Shown here piece after piece: positions 33,073-41,526 of a stretch of DNA of 64,000 nt. Position numbers and translations under genes: made by a program. Origin of the DNA: Armatimonadota bacterium (GTDB lineage: Bacteria; Armatimonadota; Fimbriimonadia; Fimbriimonadales; Fimbriimonadaceae); the NCBI GenBank assembly GCA_016789105.1, contig JAEURN010000002.1, positions 1 to 64,000 of the forward strand, read 5' to 3'. The notes under the pieces were generated by a model. The model worked only from the letters and a program-made list of their open reading frames with translations, was not told the origin of the DNA and did not search any database. Every line of letters begins with the position of its first letter. The stretch's first letter is position 1.

Positions 33073-33657
33073 CTAATTCCTGATTTCTTTAAGAGCTTCC
33101 CTAACCCGCCCGACCGGCAACCCGATCACGCTATCGGCGTCGCCCCGGATTTGGGTGACATACTGGCGTGCCCCGCCTTGGAGACCATAAGCCCCCGCTT
33201 TGTCCATGGGTTCACCGGTTGCGATGTAGGATCGGATCTGGCCGTCCGTCATCGGGGCAAACGTCACCTCGCTTCGTTCGACGAAGCTGGAGATCCCTTT
33301 TGGCCATTTGATGCAGATCCCAGTCAGGACTTCATGGGTTTTCCCGCTCAGCAGACCCAGCATCCGGGCGGCGTCCCCTTCATCCACCGGCTTGGACAGT
33401 TGCGTCATGACACCCTCAATCTCGATCGCGACAACCGTGTCGCCCCCGATCACAATCGAATCTGGATGCCGGGCAAAAACCTCCAGTGCCTTTTCCCGGG
33501 CGAGGATTTTCGCCGTCTGCCAGGGATCCTCGACCGTTAAGGCGTCTTCATCCACGTCCGCCGGATCGACCAAGAAGCCATCGACCAGTTGGGAGAGCAA
33601 TTCCTGGCGGCGGGGGCTGCCGCTTGCCAGGACGACGGGGTAATCCAACTGCAACAC
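33073..33657 (-). CDS. maf: Maf family nucleoside triphosphate pyrophosphatase
   Basis: This 194-residue house-cleaning pyrophosphatase has LASGSPRRQELLSQL (phosphate-binding SxSPRR motif) near the N-terminus, VIGGDTVVAIE with the catalytic Asp near 72, and DKAGAYGLQGGA near 155. It hydrolyses non-canonical or modified NTPs such as dTTP/UTP/m7GTP depending on subgroup. GTG at 33657 gives the usual start. No good -10 box at leaderless spacing was seen; AAAAGGGCGGG precedes the start. The gene is divergent from a DegT aminotransferase. Confidence 0.93.
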   Translation of the reverse strand: MLQLDYPVVLASGSPRRQELLSQLVDGFLVDPADVDEDALTVEDPWQTAKILAREKALEVFARHPDSIVIGGDTVVAIEIEGVMTQLSKPVDEGDAARMLGLLSGKTHEVLTGICIKWPKGISSFVERSEVTFAPMTDGQIRSYIATGEPMDKAGAYGLQGGARQYVTQIRGDADSVIGLPVGRVREALKEIRN

Positions 33658-33736
33658 CCCGCCCTTTTACCCAACGATCGGGGCCCACTCCCCGGTGCCC
33701 CGCCCCCCGGCCCGCCAACCATGTAGAATCTCTCCC

Positions 33737-34861
33737 GTGAACGTCCCGTTCATTGACCTCAAATCCCAGTACGAAGAAGTGCGGGAAACCCTTGACCCGG
33801 CCATTGCCGAGGTTCTCTCCTCCGGTGCCTATGTGCTAGGCAAGCACAACGCCGAACTCGAACGCATCATCAGCGAGCGGCACGGTGTCAAACATGCCGT
33901 TTGCGTTAACAGCGGCACCGACGCCTTGCGCATCATGCTCCAAGCCGCCGACATCGGGCCCGGTGACGAAGTCATCACCACGGCGTTTACCTTTGTGGCA
34001 ACGGCCGAAGTCGTTGCCCAACTCGGCGCCACCCCCGTTTTCGTCGATATTGACCGAGAAACGATGTGCATTGACCCGGCCAAGATCGAAGCAGCCATCA
34101 CCCCAAAGACCAAGGCCATCATGCCGGTTCACCTGTTTGGGCAAATGGCGGATATCGCGGCCATCCAGGCCATTGCCGACAAACACAACCTATTTATCTT
34201 TGAAGATTCGGCGCAAAACATCTTTAGCCACTACAACGGCACCTACACCGGCAACTTCGGGGTCGCCGCCGGAATCAGCTTCTATGTTACAAAGAACTTG
34301 GGGGCCGCCGGCGATGGCGGCATGATCCTCACCAACGACGACGAAATCAAACGCCGCTCCCTCAGCCTGCGCATCCACGGGATGGGCCGCGAGCGGTACT
34401 ACTACGACGAAATCGGCTACACAAGCCGATTGCCCGAACTCCAAGCCGCCGTCCTTGTCGCAAAAATCGCCAAGCTCGACGAGTGGAACGCCCAGAGGGT
34501 CAAAGTCGCCGAATACTACTTGGAGGAACTCGCCAACGCCAACGTGATCCTTCCCCGCACTTACCCGGGCAACAACCACGTTTGGCACCAGTTCACCATC
34601 CAAGCCCAAGACCGCGATGGCCTCATGGAGCACCTGAAAACCAAAGGCATCGCCAGTGCCATCTTCTATCCGGTGCCGTTGCACTTGCATGCACCCTACG
34701 CCAAGTTTGGAGGGGGCGAAGGTTCACTCCCCGTCACCGAAACCGTGTGCAAGCAATGCCTCTCCATCCCTGTGCACCAACATATGCGCATGGAGCAGGC
34801 TGCCCTGGTCGCCCAAGAAATCAAGGCGTATGTGGGGACAAAACAAACTTCTCCGGCATAA
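33737..34861 (+). CDS. DegT/DnrJ/EryC1/StrS family sugar aminotransferase
   Basis: This 374-residue PLP enzyme transaminates nucleotide-linked keto sugars for surface polysaccharides. It opens VPFIDLKSQYEEVRETLDPAI, has VNSGTDALRIML near 54, TAFTFVATAEVV near 78, and the PLP Lys186 in SFYVTKNLGAAGDGGM. The C-terminal YPVPLHLHAPYAKFG is typical. TAGAAT lies seven bases before GTG at 33737, so it is probably leaderless. No glycosyltransferase or nucleotide-sugar gene lies beside it, so the sugar product cannot be named. Confidence 0.93.
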   Translation: MNVPFIDLKSQYEEVRETLDPAIAEVLSSGAYVLGKHNAELERIISERHGVKHAVCVNSGTDALRIMLQAADIGPGDEVITTAFTFVATAEVVAQLGATPVFVDIDRETMCIDPAKIEAAITPKTKAIMPVHLFGQMADIAAIQAIADKHNLFIFEDSAQNIFSHYNGTYTGNFGVAAGISFYVTKNLGAAGDGGMILTNDDEIKRRSLSLRIHGMGRERYYYDEIGYTSRLPELQAAVLVAKIAKLDEWNAQRVKVAEYYLEELANANVILPRTYPGNNHVWHQFTIQAQDRDGLMEHLKTKGIASAIFYPVPLHLHAPYAKFGGGEGSLPVTETVCKQCLSIPVHQHMRMEQAALVAQEIKAYVGTKQTSPA

Positions 34862-34986
34862 CCGCCTGGGACCCAAGTCCGGGATCAGTGAACAATCGCC
34901 GGGGAAATCCGGTCAACATAGGTGCGGAACGGGAAAGATTCGAAATTATTTTTGAATCCCCGGACTGCAGTCTCCAGTAGAACAAT

Positions 34987-35051
34987 AAAGAGAGGCGGCC
35001 ATTTCCTCACGCTTGCGGTCCCTGTTGAGGTTACGGCCTGTCTCTCTTTTT
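34987..35051 (+). terminator. Large nested hairpin with U-tract between convergent genes
   Basis: AAAGAGAG (34987-34994) pairs with CTCTCTTT (35042-35049). Inside, GGCC (34997-35000) pairs with GGCC (35035-35038), and CCTCA (35005-35009) pairs with TGAGG (35026-35030). TTTTT follows on the plus strand. It ends the aminotransferase transcript; the outer stem would also form on the minus strand for the Ogt gene. The internal structure is more elaborate than a simple terminator. Confidence 0.7.
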
Positions 35052-35054
35052 AGC

Positions 35055-35600
35055 CTAAAACAGTCCTCTTTGGCCGCTCTCCAAACCCAACAGGTGCTGT
35101 TTGCGCCAAAGGCCGCCCGCATAACCGCACAACTGACCATCGGCTTGAACAACCCGGTGGCAGGGGACGACGACCGCGACGGGGTTCACTCGATTGGCCA
35201 TCCCCACCGCCCGTTGCCCGTTTTTCACCCCAAGCCTTTCGGCCAGCTCTGAATAACAGACCGTCTTGCCGAAGGGGATCGCCAAAAGGGCCTTCCAGAC
35301 CCGGACTTGGAACGGTGTCCCCATCAGGCGCAACGGGATTTCGAAACCCTGCCTCGTCCCGGCAAAGTATTCGCCAAGCTGGACTCCGAGGTTCCGGCCG
35401 ACCGGATCTGCGGGGCCGATGATGGGGGTGCCAGAACCCAGTTCGGGGCAAAATTCCAAGCTCAAGAGGCTGTCCCGGTCGGTTAACGCCCTCATGAGGC
35501 CGATCGGCGTGCGATGCAAAGACTCGAATGTGGTTGGTGCCGCCCGCTCTGGCAATGGGGCCCCAGAAGGTGCTTCAATATCAAAGAGCGAGCTCTGCAT
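35055..35600 (-). CDS. ogt: Methylated-DNA-protein cysteine methyltransferase
   Basis: This 181-residue suicide enzyme transfers O6-alkyl groups from guanine to its own Cys. It has GTPFQVRVWKALLAIPFGKT, the helix-turn-helix AVGMANRVNP with the Arg finger, and the active site VVPCHRVV near residue 150, followed by GYAGGLWRKQHLL. The acceptor Cys is intact, unlike the ATL-like protein at 58976. ATG at 35600 is preferred; a TTG four codons upstream is possible. No strong promoter box was seen. Confidence 0.94.
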   Translation of the reverse strand: MQSSLFDIEAPSGAPLPERAAPTTFESLHRTPIGLMRALTDRDSLLSLEFCPELGSGTPIIGPADPVGRNLGVQLGEYFAGTRQGFEIPLRLMGTPFQVRVWKALLAIPFGKTVCYSELAERLGVKNGQRAVGMANRVNPVAVVVPCHRVVQADGQLCGYAGGLWRKQHLLGLESGQRGLF

Positions 35601-35695
35601 CCTGACGCTCAAACAGACGGATCATGAAGCTCAACCGGTGCGGCGTCCCATCCCGGCATACTCCTTGCAGGGGAGAAGGCACGTCTAACCCCTTG

Positions 35696-36841
35696 GTGAC
35701 CCAACTGATGGCCCTCGTCCCCGCCCTCCTCGCATTGGCCTGTGTGGCCGGCTGCCAGCCGCAACAAGACGACATCCTTTATCCGAAATCGACAACGGGG
35801 ACAAGCAACCCCGCACCCGTTGTGGCACCCCCGCCAACGCCGGAAGAGGACGCCAAACGGGTGATGCTGGTCATCAACGCTGCCAGCCCGGAAAGCCGGG
35901 ATATCGGTGCCTATTACCGGGCAAAAAGGCAGATCCCGCGGGAAAACGTCGTCATCGTGAACGTGAGCACCTCCGACAATGTCGGCGACGCCGAATTCGT
36001 CTCCGGGATCCAAAAACCGATCCAAGATGCCATCAAAGCGTCCAAAAACCAAATCGACTTCATCGTCCTCACCTCGGGTTTGCCCATCCGGCTCAACGAC
36101 GGCGGCGGGAACTCCGTCGACGGCGCCTTGAGCACCATGAATTTAAGCCTGCCGCCGATCCCGGAACTGAAAAAGGAAGGCATCACGTGCTCGATGAACC
36201 CCTATTACAAGGCAACCGACCACTTTTCCAGCAAGAAATACAATATGTACTTGGTCACGAGGTTGATTGGATACACGCCAGAAGACGCCAAAAGGCTCGT
36301 CGACAACGCCTTGGCTGCCAAGCCTCTCAAGGGCCCGTTCTTTTTGGATAAGGCCGGCAACCGCAACGACGGAGGCTACGGTGCCATGCAAAAGCTCATG
36401 GACGACGCCGACGCCAAGCTCAAATCAAAGGGGTACGACTCCAGCCTGGACACTTCGGACGAGTACATCCTTCCACCAAACCCGCTCATGGGGTACGTGA
36501 CCTGGGGCAGCAACGACGCCGGGTTCAAGGCCGACCGCTACAAGGGCGTCAAATTCCTTCCGGGGGCCTTGTGCGAAACATTTGTTTCTACCAGCGGCCG
36601 GACGTTCCACCCCACCGAAGGCGGGCAATCGCTCATCGCCGACCTCATCGCCAACGGCGTGACCGGTGTCAAGGGGTATGTCAGCGAACCCTATACATTC
36701 GCCCTGGCCCAACCGGACATTCTGTTCGATCGGTACACCGACGGGTTCAATTTGGCCGAAAGCTTTTATGCCGCAAGCCTCGTGTGCAAATGGAAGGACA
36801 TCGTGGTCGGCGATCCGCTCTGCAATCCCTACGCCAAATAA
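35696..36841 (+). CDS. TIGR03790-like lipoprotein of unknown function
   Basis: This protein of about 381 residues has a lipobox LALACVAGC, followed by a Pro/Thr-rich spacer. The globular part starts VMLVINAASPESRDIGAYYRAKRQIPRENVVIVNVST and ends with NLAESFYAASLVCKWKDIVVGDPLCNPYAK. Those features match my memory of the TIGR03790 family found in environmental bacteria with complex envelopes; its function is unknown. GTG at 35696 is chosen because it precedes the signal peptide; an ATG at 35624 in the same frame would give a long unusual n-region, and ATG at 35708 is also possible. It is convergent with the permease downstream, one base apart. Confidence 0.75.
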   Translation: MTQLMALVPALLALACVAGCQPQQDDILYPKSTTGTSNPAPVVAPPPTPEEDAKRVMLVINAASPESRDIGAYYRAKRQIPRENVVIVNVSTSDNVGDAEFVSGIQKPIQDAIKASKNQIDFIVLTSGLPIRLNDGGGNSVDGALSTMNLSLPPIPELKKEGITCSMNPYYKATDHFSSKKYNMYLVTRLIGYTPEDAKRLVDNALAAKPLKGPFFLDKAGNRNDGGYGAMQKLMDDADAKLKSKGYDSSLDTSDEYILPPNPLMGYVTWGSNDAGFKADRYKGVKFLPGALCETFVSTSGRTFHPTEGGQSLIADLIANGVTGVKGYVSEPYTFALAQPDILFDRYTDGFNLAESFYAASLVCKWKDIVVGDPLCNPYAK

Positions 36842-36842
36842 G

Positions 36843-37838
36843 TCACACCCGGTACACGTTCCGGCGGAGCAACACCAACAACACCGGCGAACCCAGCACC
36901 GCCGTCACCGCCCCAACCGGGAGTTCGGTTCCCGGCACGGCCTTTTGGGCGACGAAGTCGGAGACCAACAAGACCACCGCCCCAACCGCCGAGCTCAATC
37001 CCAGCATCCGCCGCAGGTCCGGCCCAACCAGGCTCCGCGCGATGTGGGGGGCAACCAGCCCAACAAAGCCGATGATCCCCGCCGAGCCAACCACTGAGCC
37101 GACTGCCGCCGTCCCTAAAGCCAAGTGGAGGGCCACCTCCTTTTGCGTGTCCACGCCCAACCGGCCCGCCAATTCCCCGCCAAAAGCAAAGGCGTTCAAT
37201 TCGCGGGCTTTGAACCACCCATAACCGAGGGCCAGCAATCCGAACCCAGCCATCAGGGCCACCCGCTCCAAATACATCGGAGTCAGGCTCCCCAAAAGCC
37301 ACCGGAGCACGACGTTGGTGTCTTTGCCGATCAAAAGGAGCATCACCGTGGCCAGCGAGGCCAGCATCGATCCGGCCACAACCCCGGCGAGGATCAACCG
37401 GACGACATCGCGGTGGCGGAACCAGCCGCCCAAAGCCAAAACGGCTGCCAAGGCCGCCAATCCGCCGGCAACCCCACCGGCCACCGTCAAGGCGCCACCG
37501 GCGGCCATCCCCAATCCCGTGGCTAAAACGGCCGTGCCGCCGACCCCTGCCCCGGCACTCACGCCCATCACATACGGTTCAGCAAGCGGGTTTCGCAGCA
37601 AAGTTTGGAACACCGCTCCGACCCCGCCCAAAACCGATCCCGCAACCAAGGCCGCCAAAAGGCGGGGCAAACGCAACTGCCACACCACGGTCGATGCCAC
37701 CTCGCCGCCTTTGCCCAAAATGGCGGAAAAAATTTCGGCCGGTGTGAGGGGCACAGACCCAGAACAAAACAAATATCCGGCCGATAGAGCCACCAGAAGC
37801 AGAACCACACCCAACAACCAACCGCGGGCCGGAATCAC
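36843..37838 (-). CDS. FecCD/BtuC-type ABC transporter permease
   Basis: This 331-residue permease of the iron-siderophore/vitamin B12 class has about ten membrane helices. Typical motifs are LRLPRLLAALVAGSVLGGVGA near 65, QTLLRNPLAEPYVMGVSAGAG near 85, and GIIGFVGLVAPHIARSLVGPD near 265. GTG at 37838 lies six bases after TATGCT, so it is probably leaderless; an upstream in-frame ATG would overlap the promoter. It should pair with a periplasmic binding protein and an ATPase, but neither is adjacent, so it is an orphan here. Confidence 0.92.
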   Translation of the reverse strand: MIPARGWLLGVVLLLVALSAGYLFCSGSVPLTPAEIFSAILGKGGEVASTVVWQLRLPRLLAALVAGSVLGGVGAVFQTLLRNPLAEPYVMGVSAGAGVGGTAVLATGLGMAAGGALTVAGGVAGGLAALAAVLALGGWFRHRDVVRLILAGVVAGSMLASLATVMLLLIGKDTNVVLRWLLGSLTPMYLERVALMAGFGLLALGYGWFKARELNAFAFGGELAGRLGVDTQKEVALHLALGTAAVGSVVGSAGIIGFVGLVAPHIARSLVGPDLRRMLGLSSAVGAVVLLVSDFVAQKAVPGTELPVGAVTAVLGSPVLLVLLRRNVYRV

Positions 37839-37887
37839 ACGGCCAGCATACACGCGGGCCAACCCAGCAGGCCGGTACAATCCCAGA
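37839..37887. promoter_or_regulatory. 49-bp divergent promoter region, both genes leaderless
   Basis: TATGCT (minus, 37850-37845) lies six bases before the permease GTG. TACAAT (plus, 37876-37881) lies six bases before the aminotransferase GTG. Neither gene has space for a Shine-Dalgarno downstream of its -10 box. Confidence 0.7.
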
Positions 37888-39075
37888 GTGCTCCTCGCCC
37901 AGCTCAGTTCGCGCTGCCGGAAAATTCAGCCTTCGCCCACCTTGGCGATGACGGCAAGGGCCAGAGAAATGAAAGCAAGGGGGATCGACGTGCTTTCATT
38001 TGCCGTCGGAGAACCCGACTTCAACACCCCGGAACCGATCATCGAGGCAGCAAAAAAGGCACTGGATCAGGGCATGACCAAATATGCCCCTTCCCGAGGA
38101 CTGCCGCTCCTCATCGAGGCAATCCAGCGGAAAACCGAGCGGGAAAACGGATTCTCCTGCCAGGCCAACCAAGTTGTCGTTTCATGCGGGGCAAAGCATT
38201 GCCTTTACAACGCGTTCCAAGTTTTGCTCAACCCGGGTGACGAAGCGATTCTGTTCGCCCCGTTCTGGATGACCTATGCCGACCAAGTGGCCCTCGCCGA
38301 TGGGATCCCGGTCATTGTCCCGACTTCGGCGGAAAATGGGTTCCAGCCTGAACCCGCCGCCATCGAATCCGCCATTACCCCCCGAACCAAAGTCATTGTT
38401 TGCAACTCGCCCAGCAACCCGACCGGCGGGGCATGGGATCGGGCGACCGTGGAAGCCGTGGCCGCGATCGCCGAGCGGCACAACCTGACCATCGTCAGCG
38501 ACGAAATTTATGAACACCTGACCTACGATGGCCACCAACACACCGGGTTTGCCCAACTCGGCCCGGAAACGGCCTCGCGGACGGTGACGATTTTGGGAGT
38601 AAGCAAAACTTATTCCATGACCGGGTGGAGGATCGGGTTCGCCATTTCCCCTCCGGAGATTGCGACCGCGATGGCCAACATCCAAGACCAGGTCACCAGC
38701 AACGCCACGACTTTTGCGCAGGCTGGGGCTGCGGCGGCCCTGGATTCTGACCCCGCCTTGGTTCAAAAAATGGCGGCAACCTTTGCCGAACGTCGCGCGT
38801 TTGGGATGCAACAGTTGAGGAAGATCGACGGTTTAGGGGTGCCATCACCCAAAGGCGCCTTCTATTTCTTTCTGGACGTCTCCCGGTTCTTGGGCGGGGA
38901 AATCGCCGACGATTGCGCCTTGGCCGAGCACCTCCTCGACAAAGCACACATCGCCACCGTCCCCGGATCGGTCTTCCATGCTCCGGGGCATATCCGGTTC
39001 AGCTACGCCGCGGGGCTGGACACCATTGCCGAAGGGGCCCGGCGATTGGGCGACGCCCTCAAGGGACTCCAATGA
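37888..39075 (+). CDS. Class I/II aminotransferase (aspartate aminotransferase-like)
   Basis: This 395-residue PLP enzyme of the AAT I-gamma/beta group starts LSSRCRKIQPSPTLAMTARA, with VLSFAVGEPDFNTPEPI near 38, SPSNPTGGAWD near 175, and PLP Lys240 in GVSKTYSMTGWRIGF. It probably makes aspartate or glutamate-linked amino acids; broader prephenate or aromatic activity is possible in this subgroup. GTG at 37888 lies six bases after TACAAT. Its TGA overlaps the ATG of the RNase III gene (ATGA), coupling the two. Confidence 0.92.
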   Translation: MLLAQLSSRCRKIQPSPTLAMTARAREMKARGIDVLSFAVGEPDFNTPEPIIEAAKKALDQGMTKYAPSRGLPLLIEAIQRKTERENGFSCQANQVVVSCGAKHCLYNAFQVLLNPGDEAILFAPFWMTYADQVALADGIPVIVPTSAENGFQPEPAAIESAITPRTKVIVCNSPSNPTGGAWDRATVEAVAAIAERHNLTIVSDEIYEHLTYDGHQHTGFAQLGPETASRTVTILGVSKTYSMTGWRIGFAISPPEIATAMANIQDQVTSNATTFAQAGAAAALDSDPALVQKMAATFAERRAFGMQQLRKIDGLGVPSPKGAFYFFLDVSRFLGGEIADDCALAEHLLDKAHIATVPGSVFHAPGHIRFSYAAGLDTIAEGARRLGDALKGLQ

Positions 39076-39779
39076 TTCCCAAACAAATCCCCCTCAAAAG
39101 CGAGCAACTTTTCCGATTGGCGATGTGCCACCGGTCGGCGGCAGAAGACTCGGTGACCGACAGCTACGAGAGGTTGGAATTTTATGGCGACGCCGTTCTC
39201 GGGCTCGTTGTGGCCCAGTATTTCTACGAGCACCATCCCGATTGGGATCAAGGGATGATGTCAAAGGCCCGTTCTTCGGTCGTTCAAGAAGCCCCGCTGG
39301 CGGAAAGGGCCCTCGTGCTCGGGCTAGACCAACACCTCCTTCTTGGACCTGGGGAAGAACAATCTGGCGGGCGGCAGCGGCCCGGGATCCTTTGTGACAT
39401 CTTGGAAAGCGTCATCGGAGCGATCTACATCGAATCCGGGCTGGAAAAAGCGCGATGGTTTATCTTGGAACAGCTTGACCCCTACCTGATGCAAGTCAGC
39501 GCCGGAGACGTCTCCCCCAATGACTTCAAAAGCCGCCTCCAAGAAGTGAGCCAGGCCCTGTGGCGCAAAACCCCGACTTACAAAGTGGCGTCTGAAAACG
39601 GCAGCGCGCACGACCGCCGGTTCACGGTTCAAGTTTTGTTCGACAACGAAGCGATCGCCGATGGGCAGGGGCGATCCAAGAAAGAAGCCGAACAGGCCGC
39701 CGCCCGAGAAGCCCTGGAAATCATCAGCCGCGCCCAAAACAGCCGCAAACTTGCGGCAGAAGCCGGAACGATTGACTAA
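39072..39779 (+). CDS. rnc: Ribonuclease III
   Basis: This 235-residue double-strand-specific endoribonuclease has the catalytic signature ERLEFYGDAVLGLVV near residue 32 (Glu and Asp ligands) and DILESVIGAIYIESG near 110. Its C-terminal double-stranded RNA-binding domain, from about 152, ends GQGRSKKEAEQAAAREAL. It processes rRNA precursors and structured mRNAs. ATG overlaps the aminotransferase stop by four bases, so its expression is coupled to that gene. Confidence 0.95.
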   Translation: MIPKQIPLKSEQLFRLAMCHRSAAEDSVTDSYERLEFYGDAVLGLVVAQYFYEHHPDWDQGMMSKARSSVVQEAPLAERALVLGLDQHLLLGPGEEQSGGRQRPGILCDILESVIGAIYIESGLEKARWFILEQLDPYLMQVSAGDVSPNDFKSRLQEVSQALWRKTPTYKVASENGSAHDRRFTVQVLFDNEAIADGQGRSKKEAEQAAAREALEIISRAQNSRKLAAEAGTID

Positions 39780-39933
39780 GGAATTTTGAGGGTTTCTGCC
39801 TCATTTTGCCGATCTATCCGGAACATTTGGTCTCCAAACCAGTACTATGTATCCAGGCTCGCAAAGTATTTTTTTTGCGATGAAAGGCGTATTGGCACGG
39901 TTGGTGCCCAATCGTCAATTCCGGAGTGGGTTT

Positions 39934-40671
39934 ATGAACAGCAGAACCATCAAAGCTGTGGCTGTCTTTGCCGCAGTCGTGTGCGTCGCCTTCGCGACGG
40001 CACGGACTGAACCAAATAGCTTCCTCAACAAGCCGGCGGCAACGCACGAGCAACTGATGAAGCAAATCCAAAACGACGACCAGGTCATGAACCGCTATAT
40101 GCGGCATTTTGGGATGACGAGGCCACAAGTCATCGAATACTTCAACGGCCTCAAACTCGATACCTTGACCGCAGACGGCGTTTACCTCGTCTACAACGTC
40201 CCCGAATCCGAAGAGCTGCGGGCCAAAGCCATTTTCTACAAAGCAGGCACCAAAGTCTGGGTTGACGGAGAAGGCACCATCGTCCTTAAAGCCTCTTGCG
40301 GCAACCCGATGAAGCGCGGGACCGACGAAACCTCGATCGAAGTCGAGCAACCCGTCACCGCCGACCTCATTCGACCTGAACCGACAGTCGTGGCTCCGCA
40401 AGGAACCCCTGCCGAACTCGTTGTCGGCACCATGCCATCATCCATCGAATCTTCGGCGCTGCCCTTCCCGGCCGCTGCCCCTGCCGACATCACCGAAATC
40501 ATTCGCACGGGCGGTGCTTCGTTCAATCCGGGCTTCTTGGCCCCGCTGGCAATCGTCCCGTTTATCATCAAAGACAATCCCAAAGAACCGGTGCCCGAAC
40601 CGGCAACTTTTGCCGCCCTTGCGGCCGGAGCGGCCATCGTCGCCCGCAAACGCAAGTCGGCCAAAAAGTAA
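39934..40671 (+). CDS. PEP-CTERM sorting-domain secreted protein
   Basis: This 245-residue exported protein has a signal peptide (TIKAVAVFAAVVCVAFATA), an unrecognised helical N-terminal part (HEQLMKQIQNDDQVMNRYMR), a Pro-rich middle, and a C-terminal VPEPATFAALAAG followed by VARKRKSAKK. ATG at 39934 has GGAG about eight bases upstream. TACTAT at 39842-39847 is the probable -10, leaving a leader of about 80 nt. A strong intrinsic terminator follows the gene. Confidence 0.85.
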   Translation: MNSRTIKAVAVFAAVVCVAFATARTEPNSFLNKPAATHEQLMKQIQNDDQVMNRYMRHFGMTRPQVIEYFNGLKLDTLTADGVYLVYNVPESEELRAKAIFYKAGTKVWVDGEGTIVLKASCGNPMKRGTDETSIEVEQPVTADLIRPEPTVVAPQGTPAELVVGTMPSSIESSALPFPAAAPADITEIIRTGGASFNPGFLAPLAIVPFIIKDNPKEPVPEPATFAALAAGAAIVARKRKSAKK

Positions 40672-40692
40672 GCATCGAGTCGGAACCCATTG

Positions 40693-40737
40693 ATTTGGCC
40701 CGGGAGCGCACTGGCGCACCGGGCCAAATTTTGTTTT
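40693..40737 (+). terminator. Intrinsic terminator
   Basis: ATTTGGCCCGG (40693-40703) pairs with CCGGGCCAAAT (40719-40729), with a small inner GCGC/GCGC stem, followed by TTTTGTTTT. It separates the two tandem PEP-CTERM genes. Confidence 0.9.
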
Positions 40738-40845
40738 AAGCTTGCGTTAAAGGGACGGATCCTTAACCGCGCCACTACATTCTCATGAGATTTTGAATCA
40801 GTCGTTCCCTTTGTGGAGCGGCTTGCTTTGTAGCAGAGGAAACCC

Positions 40846-41526
40846 ATGAAAAATCTGATCCCGGCGCTTGCCGTCTTGGCCATCGCATCCATCGCCCCCG
40901 CTCAATCCTTGTTCGGCGGCAACATCATCAAAAACGGTAGCTTCGAAGCCGGAGCCACGTCTGTTGACGGGGCCAGCGTCGCAGTTCCCGACTGGAACGG
41001 CACCACCACCGTTGGTGAGTACGGAGCGACAAACTGGTGGGAAGTCCCCGCCGGCCCATGGTCCGACGGAATCAAGTTTGCCGGCGGCGGGAACTTTGCC
41101 TCCAATTCCATCAACCAAACCTTCACCATCGACGCCGCCGACTTTGCCACCGTTGACGCCGGCCAGGCCGCCTTCACCGTCGATGGTTGGTTCGGCGGGT
41201 GGTCATCCAACAATGACAACGCCATCCTCAACGTCACCTTCAAGAACAGTGTCGGCGGAGATTTCCGGACCATCCAGATCGGCGGGGTCACCGCCACCGA
41301 CCGCAACAATGTGACCAGCATGTTGTTCCGGTCGGCCACCGGCGTCCTCGATTCGGGAACCCGCTCCATCGTGTTCAACTTGGTGTTCACCCGCACCAAC
41401 GGAACCTATAGCGACGGCAGCGCGGAAAACCTCCGGTTCAACGCAAACGCGGTTCCGGAACCCGTATCCATGGTTGCCCTCTTCCTCGGTGCCGGACTCC
41501 TGGCCCGGCGGAAGCGGTCGGCCTAA
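40846..41526 (+). CDS. PEP-CTERM sorting-domain secreted protein (choice-of-anchor type)
   Basis: This 226-residue protein has a signal peptide (MKNLIPALAVLAIASIAPAQ), then NIIKNGSFEAG, the usual opening of DUF642/galactose-binding-like domains in PEP-CTERM proteins. A beta-sandwich body follows. It ends [30 protein letters not shown] lies five bases before ATG. It probably binds carbohydrate or sits in the exopolysaccharide layer, by analogy with related domains. Its TAA overlaps the stop of the convergent M24 gene. Confidence 0.9.
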   Translation: MKNLIPALAVLAIASIAPAQSLFGGNIIKNGSFEAGATSVDGASVAVPDWNGTTTVGEYGATNWWEVPAGPWSDGIKFAGGGNFASNSINQTFTIDAADFATVDAGQAAFTVDGWFGGWSSNNDNAILNVTFKNSVGGDFRTIQIGGVTATDRNNVTSMLFRSATGVLDSGTRSIVFNLVFTRTNGTYSDGSAENLRFNANAVPEPVSMVALFLGAGLLARRKRSA

